Shown here one piece after another: positions 1 to 4,620 of a stretch of 6,418 nt of DNA. The position numbers were made by a program, and so were the translations under genes. How positions within the stretch are numbered: position 1 is the stretch's first letter; every line of letters begins with the position of its first letter. This DNA comes from Bacilli bacterium (lineage in GTDB: Bacteria; Bacillota_I; Bacilli_A; RFN20; CAG-826), in assembly GCA_017617775.1 (NCBI GenBank), contig JAFZVO010000026.1, positions 1 to 6,418 of the forward strand, read 5' to 3'. The notes beneath the pieces were generated by a model that was not told the origin of the DNA, searched no databases, and saw only the letters and a list, made by a program, of their open reading frames with translations.

Positions 1-77
1 CCAAGGCCAATGAACACAAGACTATTGGTCACCGTCAACCATACACTTGCTTAGTCATCGAAAGCATTAACGGTTAA
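1..77 (+). CDS. rplU: 50S ribosomal protein bL21, C-terminal end (5' truncated by window)
   Basis: Only the last 25 codons are present, ending at TAA (75-77). They contain GHRQPYT followed by a short hydrophobic strand (CLVIESING), the characteristic C-terminus of bL21, where the GHRQ(P)YT segment contacts 23S rRNA in the large subunit. The downstream order prp then rpmA is the standard Firmicutes rplU operon, which supports the call. The next gene begins 4 nt after the stop, so this is clearly a co-transcribed unit. The promoter and any leader control lie outside the window. Confidence 0.9.
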   Translation, partial: KANEHKTIGHRQPYTCLVIESING

Positions 78-81
78 TCAA

Positions 82-390
82 ATGATTAAAGTTACTGTAC
101 TTCGTCAGGATAATCTCATCAAATCCATCGAGATTAACGGACATGCTGGAAGCGGTCCAAAAGGCCATGATCTAGTATGTGCGGCAGTCAGTGCAATCAT
201 CACTGGTGGAGCGAACGCTCTATCAAACAAGAACAATTACAAGATTGTACTTGAAAGCGGTCATGCACTCATCGCGATGAAAGAGAATGATGAAGATGGT
301 AACAAAGTATTATCCACTGTCTGGGTTCAGCTCAAAACAGTGGAAGAATCCTATTCTCAATTCATTAGAATTGATGATAAGGACAATTAA
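82..390 (+). CDS. prp: Ribosomal-processing cysteine protease Prp
   Basis: This 102-residue protein matches the Prp (YsxB/DUF464) family, which cuts the N-terminal extension from bL27 so that the mature protein can function in the ribosome. The family signature is visible: a first beta strand (MIKVTVLR), then INGHAG with the probable catalytic His21, then KGHDLVCAAVSAI with the probable nucleophile Cys33, followed by a helix beginning TGGANAL. Length is normal for the family (about 100-110). The start follows the rplU stop by 4 nt and has no clear Shine-Dalgarno sequence, so translation probably depends on coupling to rplU. Its substrate is encoded immediately downstream and carries the expected cleavage motif, which makes the assignment firm. 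The C-terminus is rich in Asp and Lys (IDDKDN). Confidence 0.95.
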   Translation: MIKVTVLRQDNLIKSIEINGHAGSGPKGHDLVCAAVSAIITGGANALSNKNNYKIVLESGHALIAMKENDEDGNKVLSTVWVQLKTVEESYSQFIRIDDKDN

Positions 391-392
391 GA

Positions 393-399
393 AAGGAAG
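393..399 (+). promoter_or_regulatory. Ribosome binding site of rpmA
   Basis: AAGGAAG lies just after the prp stop. Three ATG codons in a row follow at 409, 412 and 415. The spacing (9 nt to the first, 12 and 15 to the others) favours the first ATG, giving a protein that begins MMMYKLDL. The exact start does not affect the mature protein, because Prp removes this segment. Confidence 0.6.
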
Positions 400-408
400 A
401 TAAAAGTT

Positions 409-699
409 ATGATGATGTATAAATTAGACTTACAACTCTTTGCTTCTAAAAAAGGTGTCGGTTCCACAAAGAACGGTCGTGACTCTGCTGGTCGTAGACT
501 TGGCGCGAAAGTGGCTGATGGTCAATGGTGCCATGCTGGTAGCATTATCTATCGTCAAAGAGGAACAAAAATCTACCCAGGTGAAAATACCAAAAAGGGT
601 GGCGATGATACCATCTTCGCAACAGCCTCTGGAGTAGTGAAATACGAAAGACTCGGCAGAAGCAAAACTTCAGTGAGAGTTGTTCCAGATCAACAATAA
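409..699 (+). CDS. rpmA: 50S ribosomal protein bL27 with Prp-cleavable N-terminal extension
   Basis: This 96-residue protein is a full-length bL27, whose N-terminal tail reaches into the peptidyl-transferase centre and helps place tRNA. Residues 5-11 (KLDLQLF) followed by [15 protein letters not shown] form the Firmicutes-type extension. Prp is expected to cut after Phe11 and leave Ala12 as the mature N-terminus. The core motifs [18 protein letters not shown] and GGDDTIFA are conserved. It is the last gene of the rplU-prp-rpmA unit and is followed 12 nt later by the start of an intrinsic terminator hairpin. One mild oddity is Trp-Cys-His at residues 40-42 (GQWCHAGS), where I would expect less bulky residues. 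Confidence 0.97.
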   Translation: MMMYKLDLQLFASKKGVGSTKNGRDSAGRRLGAKVADGQWCHAGSIIYRQRGTKIYPGENTKKGGDDTIFATASGVVKYERLGRSKTSVRVVPDQQ

Positions 700-704
700 T
701 CAAC

Positions 705-730
705 AAAAATTGACCTTCGGGTCTTTTTTT
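705..730 (+). terminator. Intrinsic terminator of the rplU-prp-rpmA operon
   Basis: GACC (712-715), loop TTCG (716-719) and GGTC (720-723) form a short hairpin closed as cUUCGg, an exceptionally stable tetraloop. It is followed by seven T residues (724-730). Upstream A residues (705-709) can pair with the T tract after a two-base bulge, lengthening the stem. The paired part is only 4 bp, but the tetraloop and T run make termination likely. The next gene has its own promoter-like sequence, which agrees with a transcript end here. Confidence 0.85.
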
Positions 731-776
731 GTGCCCTTAATAATATATTTATATAGTAATAGCGTGATTCTAATTG

Positions 777-782
777 TATAAT
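777..782 (+). promoter_or_regulatory. Putative -10 element of obgE (possible leaderless start)
   Basis: A perfect TATAAT lies in the 89-bp gap after the rpmA terminator. Counting its last T as position -7 puts +1 on the A of the obgE ATG (789). The -35 region at the usual distance (TAGTAA, 754-759) is poor, and there is no TGn extension. A second weaker candidate is TTGTGC (729-734) with TATAGT (752-757) at 17-bp spacing, which would give a leader of about 25 nt. Neither option supplies a Shine-Dalgarno sequence. This is sequence inference only. Confidence 0.5.
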
Positions 783-788
783 TAGAGC

Positions 789-2063
789 ATGTTTATTGAT
801 CGCGCAATAATTGAAGTAAGAAGTGGCAAAGGTGGCGATGGAATGATCGCTTTTCGCCGTGAGAAATATGTCGCCAAAGGTGGTCCTGCTGGCGGTAACG
901 GTGGTAGAGGCGGTTCTGTCATCTTAAAAGCCAATTCTCATATCAACACGCTCTTCAATTTCCGTCACTCTAAAGCTTTCATTGCTGATGAAGGTGAAAA
1001 AGGTGGTATCAAAAATCAATTCGGTAAATATGCTGAAGATATGATTGTTGAAGTTCCAGTGGGAACAGTGGTCTATCTTGAAAGCGACAAATCATTCATC
1101 GGGGATCTCAATGAAGATGGCAAAACTTTATTAGTGGCCAAAGGTGGTAGAGGGGGAAGAGGTAATACCGCTTTTAAGTCCTCCACGAATCGTTGTCCAC
1201 GTATTGCGGAAAACGGAGAACCTGGTGAATCCAAACGTTTAATTCTTGAATTAAAACTCTTAGCGGATGTCGGAGTGATCGGTCTACCAAGCGTTGGAAA
1301 ATCATCTTTCTTATCCGTTGTTTCTTCCGCTCGACCAGAGATCGCGGATTATCCATTTACCACGATTGTTCCTAATTTAGGTGTTGTCAGTGTTGATGGG
1401 CAATCATTTGTGATGGCGGACCTACCAGGACTCATAGAAGGAGCCCATCAAGGGAAGGGTTTAGGTTTACAGTTCCTTCGTCATATCGAACGCTGTCGTG
1501 TCTTAATCCATATCATAGATATGTCTAACAATGGTCGTGATGCTTATCAAGACTACTTAACTGTGAACAATGAGCTCAACCAATATGGTTTTGGTCTCAA
1601 CAAAAGACCAGTCATCTTAGTGGCTGGCAAGATGGATGAAGAAGGCGCGGAAGATAAACTCAAAACCTTCCAGAAGAAAGTGAAAGATAAAATCTATCCA
1701 TTATCCAACATCTCTGAAGAAGGGGTCAAAGAAATCCTTTATGCCTGTAAAGATTTGCTAGATGTTACGCCTAAATTCCCATTATTCGATGAGGAAGAAA
1801 AAGAGATTGATTATAAAAAATACTCCCTTGAAGAGGAGGAGAAAGAATTTGAAATCATTCGTCTCAAAGCTCATCTCTTCCAAATCACTGGTGAGAAGAT
1901 TACGAAATTCTATAAGATGACCAACCTAACCACTGATGAAGGAATGATGAAGTTGATGAGCAAGCTCCGTTCTTTACGCGTCGATGATGAACTCGAAAGA
2001 ATGGGTGCCCAAGACGGTGATACAGTCGTCTTAGAAGATTTTGAATTTGAATATGTGAGATAG
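789..2063 (+). CDS. obgE: Obg-family GTPase (ribosome assembly and stress)
   Basis: This 424-residue protein has the three Obg domains and normal length. The glycine-rich Obg fold spans about residues 1-158 (FRREKYVAKGGPAGGNGG, later AKGGRGGRGN). The G domain spans about 159-330: G1 GLPSVGKS at 165-172, switch I with FTTIVPNLG (190-198), and G3 DLPGLIEGA at 211-219. The OCT domain runs to the end (about 355-424, with FYKMTN and GAQDGDTV). Obg binds the 50S subunit and senses GTP and (p)ppGpp. Two guanine-recognition motifs are unusual: G4 reads GKMD (280-283) instead of NKxD, and G5 reads SNI (306-308) instead of SAx. An acidic linker (DEEEKEIDYKKY...) joins the G and OCT domains. The ATG at 789 matches the conserved family N-terminus (MF[IV]D) but lacks a Shine-Dalgarno sequence. 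nadE starts 2 nt after the stop. Confidence 0.97.
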   Translation: MFIDRAIIEVRSGKGGDGMIAFRREKYVAKGGPAGGNGGRGGSVILKANSHINTLFNFRHSKAFIADEGEKGGIKNQFGKYAEDMIVEVPVGTVVYLESDKSFIGDLNEDGKTLLVAKGGRGGRGNTAFKSSTNRCPRIAENGEPGESKRLILELKLLADVGVIGLPSVGKSSFLSVVSSARPEIADYPFTTIVPNLGVVSVDGQSFVMADLPGLIEGAHQGKGLGLQFLRHIERCRVLIHIIDMSNNGRDAYQDYLTVNNELNQYGFGLNKRPVILVAGKMDEEGAEDKLKTFQKKVKDKIYPLSNISEEGVKEILYACKDLLDVTPKFPLFDEEEKEIDYKKYSLEEEEKEFEIIRLKAHLFQITGEKITKFYKMTNLTTDEGMMKLMSKLRSLRVDDELERMGAQDGDTVVLEDFEFEYVR

Positions 2064-2065
2064 TT

Positions 2066-2803
2066 ATGAACCTTAAAGAATATCTTGATGTCATCGTTAA
2101 ATTCTTACAAGATTATCTTAAAGATAATCATCAGGACTGTTATGTCTTAGGCATTTCTGGTGGAGTGGATTCCTCGTTAGTTGCCGCATTAGCGAAAAAA
2201 GCTGTCGGCAAAGAGAAATTATTTGCCTATGCGATGCCGATTGATTCTCTTCTCGATGATGAGAATGATGCGGTCAGATTAGCCAAGCATTTAGATATCA
2301 ATTATGAAGTTATCGATTTAACAGATGCATATCATAATTTAGTAGAGAAATATGAAGCCACTGGGATCAAATTAGATCTCTCCACGAAAGGCAATCTCAA
2401 AGCGAGAATGAGAATGGCGACTCTATATGCCTTCGCGCAGAATAAACACGGATTAGTCCTAGGCACAGATAATAAAGATGAAAGATATACTGGTTATTTC
2501 ACCAAATTCGGTGATGGTGGTGTCGACCTCCTTCCAATCGCTCATTTATTAAAACGAGAAGTCGTGGAAGCTTGTCTCTTATTAGATATCCCTGAAGATT
2601 TAGCCAAAAGAGTCCCATCCGCTGGATTATATCAAGGGCAAACCGATGAAAAAGAGATGGGAATTACTTATCACGATTTAGATGATTACCTTTTAGGTAA
2701 AGAAATAAATGAAGAAGCGAAAGCGAGAATTGAAAGACTCCATCGCATCTCCGCCCATAAGAGGGAAGAAATCCCGACTCCCGAGGAATATATCCGTGGA
2801 TGA
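2066..2803 (+). CDS. nadE: Ammonia-dependent NAD(+) synthetase
   Basis: This 245-residue protein belongs to the N-type ATP pyrophosphatase family. It adenylates nicotinic acid adenine dinucleotide and amidates it to NAD, the last step of NAD synthesis. The PP-loop SGGVDSS is at residues 31-37. GTDNKDERYTGYFTKFGDGG (133-152) supplies ATP and NaAD contacts, PSAGLYQGQTDEKEMG (184-199) is the mobile loop segment, and the C-terminal HKR is at 231-233. There is no N-terminal glutaminase domain, so it should use free ammonia. It starts 2 nt after obgE with only a weak GTGAGA-like ribosome site (2055-2060), suggesting translational coupling. It ends in TGA, and the small gene downstream begins inside its last codons. 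If TGA were read as Trp it would gain only six residues. nadE is not part of this locus in Bacillus subtilis, so the placement is lineage-specific. Confidence 0.95.
   Translation: MNLKEYLDVIVKFLQDYLKDNHQDCYVLGISGGVDSSLVAALAKKAVGKEKLFAYAMPIDSLLDDENDAVRLAKHLDINYEVIDLTDAYHNLVEKYEATGIKLDLSTKGNLKARMRMATLYAFAQNKHGLVLGTDNKDERYTGYFTKFGDGGVDLLPIAHLLKREVVEACLLLDIPEDLAKRVPSAGLYQGQTDEKEMGITYHDLDDYLLGKEINEEAKARIERLHRISAHKREEIPTPEEYIRG
2783..2787 (+). promoter_or_regulatory. Ribosome binding site for the small membrane gene (decides its GTG start)
   Basis: GAGGA sits 8 nt upstream of GTG at 2796, inside the 3' end of nadE. It selects GTG 2796 over the upstream in-frame ATG at 2709, which would force a 95-bp overlap with nadE and an N-terminus that is just out-of-frame nadE sequence. 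Confidence 0.5.
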
Positions 2804-2897
2804 GAAAAAGGGAATTGATAAGGCTGTAATAGCTGCCTTATTATCGATAATCATTTGTATGATTATGATCGTATTATTTGTTAGTATATATAGGTAG
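2796..2897 (+). CDS. Putative small single-pass membrane protein (33 aa, GTG start)
   Basis: I do not recognise a family. From GTG 2796 the product has a short charged N-terminus (MDEKKGIDK), then about 23 uninterrupted nonpolar residues (AVIAALLSIIIC, MIMIVLFVSIY), and ends in Arg. This is a clean single transmembrane segment, probably with the Lys-containing N-terminus in the cytoplasm. It overlaps the nadE stop by 8 bp in another frame, has a well-spaced GAGGA site, and its TAG stop overlaps the ruvA ribosome site, so it fits the operon by spacing. It fills what would otherwise be an unusual 102-nt gap in a tightly packed unit. One caution is that AT-rich DNA readily encodes hydrophobic stretches by chance. 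Real expression is plausible but unproven. Confidence 0.5.
   Translation: MDEKKGIDKAVIAALLSIIICMIMIVLFVSIYR
2847..2866 (+). repeat. Inverted repeat (8-bp arms, 4-nt loop) upstream of ruvA
   Basis: ATAATCAT (2847-2854) and ATGATTAT (2859-2866) are perfect inverse complements around TTGT. The hairpin is AT-rich with only two G-C pairs (at most), lies inside the small membrane gene, and has no T tract after it, so it is not a standard terminator. It could be a weak mRNA structure or a coincidence. Confidence 0.35.
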
Positions 2898-2905
2898 GTG
2901 AGAAT

Positions 2906-3457
2906 ATGATTTGTTTTTTAAAAGGAAAAGTGTTCGATGTCATGGATAACTGCCTCCAAATCGATGTCAATGGAGTGGGCTATGAAGTATTAGTCTCGCA
3001 TCCAGATGACTATGAAAAAGGCGATGATGTCTTTGTTTATACCTGCCAAATCGATCGCGAAGACGAACAATATTTAGTCGGCTTCTCCCAAAAAGAAGAA
3101 CAAAATGTTTTCTTATCCTTAATTAAAGTCAAAGGCTTTGGTCCAAAAACAGCGATCAACGCTTTAAGTGCGACCACCCCAAGTTCGGTGATCAGCGCGA
3201 TTGCTTCTAATAACGTCGCTTATTTGAAGACCCTTCCAGGCGTCGGTGCGAAAGCTGCTGCTCAAATCATCTTAGACTTAAAAGGCGAACTCACTGGTAC
3301 AAAAGGTGACCCTGGTGTCTATGATGATGCCTATGACGCTCTTAAATCTTTAGGATTTAAAGGAACAGCGATTGACCGTGTATTAGCCCAGATCAACGAA
3401 CCAAATGCGACGAGCGAAGATGTCGTCCGCATCGCTTTAGGAATGCTTAGGAAATAA
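2906..3457 (+). CDS. ruvA: Holliday junction branch migration protein RuvA
   Basis: This 183-residue protein is the DNA-binding subunit of the RuvAB branch-migration complex and holds the four-way junction for the RuvB motors. Domain I is an OB fold ([22 protein letters not shown]) with the acidic pin residues preserved as R-E-D (51-53). Domain II has two helix-hairpin-helix motifs, KGFGPKTA (76-83) and [20 protein letters not shown] (110-129). A short linker (about 130-139) leads to the RuvB-contacting domain III ([19 protein letters not shown] and onward). It is somewhat shorter than the usual 200 or so residues, mainly in the linker. AGGTGAG (2896-2902) serves as ribosome site. ruvB follows after 2 nt. 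Confidence 0.97.
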   Translation: MICFLKGKVFDVMDNCLQIDVNGVGYEVLVSHPDDYEKGDDVFVYTCQIDREDEQYLVGFSQKEEQNVFLSLIKVKGFGPKTAINALSATTPSSVISAIASNNVAYLKTLPGVGAKAAAQIILDLKGELTGTKGDPGVYDDAYDALKSLGFKGTAIDRVLAQINEPNATSEDVVRIALGMLRK

Positions 3458-3459
3458 CT

Positions 3460-4464
3460 ATGTCCAGATTATTAGACGCGAATGCTAATCCAAAAGAGAG
3501 CCAAGAAGAATTATCTTTAAGACCAACGAGTCTTGATCAATATGTCGGTCAAGGGGAGCTCAAAGGTAATCTCAAAGTTTTTATCGGTGCGGCCTTACAT
3601 CGAGATGAACCATTAGACCATATGTTGTTCTATGGCCCACCTGGTTTAGGAAAGACAACTTTAGCCCATGTCATCGCTAATGAGATGCACGCAAATATCA
3701 AAATTGCCAGTGGCCCTTCTTTTGAAAAAGTAGGAGATTTAGCCGCTCTTCTTTCCACAGTCGAACCTGGCGACGTCATCTTCATTGATGAAATCCATAG
3801 AATGCCAAGAATCGTGGAGGAGGCTCTCTACTCTGCTATGGAAGATTTCATATTCCATGTCGTGATTAATAGAGATGTTTCTTCACGCTCTTTAGAACTC
3901 AAACTTCCACCTTTCACATTAATTGGTGCGACAACACGTGCTGGAGACTTATCCGCTCCTTTAAGAGCGAGATTTGGTTTCTCCGAAAAACTCCAATATT
4001 ATACGATCGATGAGATTGAACAGATCGTGAAAAGAACTGCGAAAGTCTTCAATACGACAATTGATGAAAATGCGGCTAGAGAAATCGCTCTACGAAGTAG
4101 AGGTACTCCTAGAATCGCTAATCGACTCTTCAGAAGAGTGCGAGATTTCGCTAACTATGAACATAAAGATCACATCGATATCAACGATGCGAAGAAAGCT
4201 TTGACTGCTTTAAAAGTAGATGAGATCGGTCTTGATGATGTCGATATCAGATATTTAAGAACATTGATCGACCGTTTCCATGGTGGCCCAGTCGGACTTG
4301 AGACTTTAGCTTCAGCCATCGGTGAAGAGAGCATGAACATCGAAGATGTCTATGAGCCATATCTCTTACAGATTGGATTTATCGATCGCACTCCAAGAGG
4401 CAGAGTGGCGACACCAAAAGCTTATAAACACTTAAAAATAACCCATCAAGAGTCTTTACTTTAG
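3460..4464 (+). CDS. ruvB: Holliday junction branch migration helicase RuvB
   Basis: This 334-residue AAA+ ATPase forms hexameric rings that pump DNA through the RuvA-bound junction. It is full length. The N-terminal segment has [12 protein letters not shown] (20-31). Walker A is GPPGLGKTT (59-67), Walker B is IFIDEIHR (107-114), sensor 1 is IGATTR (155-160), the arginine-finger region is LRARFGF (168-174), and sensor 2 is RGTPRIANR (214-222). The C-terminal winged helix carries [16 protein letters not shown] (275-290) and PRGRVAT (312-318). AGGA (3448-3451) lies 8 nt before the ATG. It is the last gene of the unit and is followed by a terminator about 30 nt after the stop. In Bacillus the next genes would be queA, tgt and yajC, none of which is here. 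Confidence 0.98.
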   Translation: MSRLLDANANPKESQEELSLRPTSLDQYVGQGELKGNLKVFIGAALHRDEPLDHMLFYGPPGLGKTTLAHVIANEMHANIKIASGPSFEKVGDLAALLSTVEPGDVIFIDEIHRMPRIVEEALYSAMEDFIFHVVINRDVSSRSLELKLPPFTLIGATTRAGDLSAPLRARFGFSEKLQYYTIDEIEQIVKRTAKVFNTTIDENAAREIALRSRGTPRIANRLFRRVRDFANYEHKDHIDINDAKKALTALKVDEIGLDDVDIRYLRTLIDRFHGGPVGLETLASAIGEESMNIEDVYEPYLLQIGFIDRTPRGRVATPKAYKHLKITHQESLL

Positions 4465-4493
4465 TAGGTTAAGGATAACAAGAGAAATATGTG

Positions 4494-4515
4494 AAAAGGG
4501 AATAATTCCCTTTTT
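4494..4515 (+). terminator. Intrinsic terminator after ruvB
   Basis: AAAAGGGAA (4494-4502), loop TAA (4503-4505) and TTCCCTTTT (4506-4514) form a 9-bp stem whose A and T ends merge into a five-T run (4511-4515). It stands 29 nt past the ruvB stop and separates the obgE-ruvB unit from secDF. The complementary strand has only a four-T tail after the stem, so termination from the other direction would be weaker. Confidence 0.85.
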
Positions 4516-4532
4516 GATTTCTTAAGACAAAC

Positions 4533-4562
4533 TGAACAAATATATTTGATATTTAATATAAT
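4533..4562 (+). promoter_or_regulatory. Putative secDF promoter
   Basis: TGAACA (4533-4538, 4 of 6 to TTGACA) and a perfect TATAAT (4557-4562) are separated by 18 bp, placing the transcript start near 4569 and leaving a leader of about 52 nt that keeps the ribosome site. The region is very AT-rich, so other -10-like hexamers exist (TATAAA at 4567-4572). The pair TTGACG (4580-4585) and TATAAG (4604-4609) is a better -35 match but would start transcription near 4616, downstream of the ribosome site, so I favour the upstream pair. Confidence 0.5.
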
Positions 4563-4586
4563 TTATTATAAATTATTCATTGACGC

Positions 4587-4606
4587 ATATGTACACGCTT
4601 ACATAT
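4587..4606 (+). promoter_or_regulatory. Inverted repeat resembling a LacI/CcpA-family operator in the secDF leader
   Basis: ATATGTA (4587-4593) and TACATAT (4600-4606) are perfect inverse complements around a 6-nt centre. The inner 14 bases, TGTACACGCTTACA (4590-4603), match the catabolite-response consensus TGWAANCGNTNWCA except at position 5 (C for A), including the central CG. The right arm abuts the AAGGAGG ribosome site. It lies downstream of the likely transcript start, where a bound repressor could block elongation. As RNA it could also form a 7-bp hairpin beside the ribosome site. No regulator gene is in the window. Confidence 0.45.
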
Positions 4607-4613
4607 AAGGAGG
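4607..4613 (+). promoter_or_regulatory. Perfect Shine-Dalgarno sequence of secDF
   Basis: AAGGAGG lies 7 nt before ATG 4621 and fixes that start. It is the strongest ribosome site in the window, in contrast to obgE, which has none. It sits directly against the 3' arm of the inverted repeat at 4587-4606. Confidence 0.85.
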
Positions 4614-4620
4614 AAACAAT

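Noticed and set aside
440..637. Second + strand frame within rpmA
   Set aside because: rpmA is a certain gene in the other frame, and this frame has no domain or ribosome site.
712..723. The GACC-TTCG-GGTC hairpin as a riboswitch or protein-binding element for obgE
   Set aside because: A tetraloop stem followed at once by seven T residues right after the last gene of an operon is sufficiently explained as a terminator.
1174..1356. Minus-strand open frame opposite obgE
   Set aside because: It is opposite a strongly conserved GTPase region, has no ribosome site or recognisable domain, and its composition is explained by the obgE codons.
1900..2094. Minus-strand open frame across the obgE-nadE junction
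   Set aside because: It is a shadow of the OCT domain and the nadE start, with a His/Arg-rich composition typical of antisense translation.
2709..2795. Longer reading of the small membrane gene from ATG 2709 (62 residues)
   Set aside because: This part lies wholly inside nadE in another frame and has no suitable ribosome site, and its basic N-terminus is out-of-frame nadE sequence. The GTG at 2796 with GAGGA 8 nt upstream is the more credible start.
2801..2821. TGA read as Trp (mycoplasma code), extending nadE by six codons
   Set aside because: Trp is TGG at all eight places I found (in prp, rpmA and secDF), no gene has an internal TGA, and the NadE C-terminus is already complete.
4580..4609. 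TTGACG / TATAAG promoter directly before secDF
   Set aside because: The hexamers match well (5 of 6 each, 18-bp spacing), but the start would fall near 4616 and remove the perfect AAGGAGG from the mRNA. The upstream TGAACA / TATAAT pair is more consistent.
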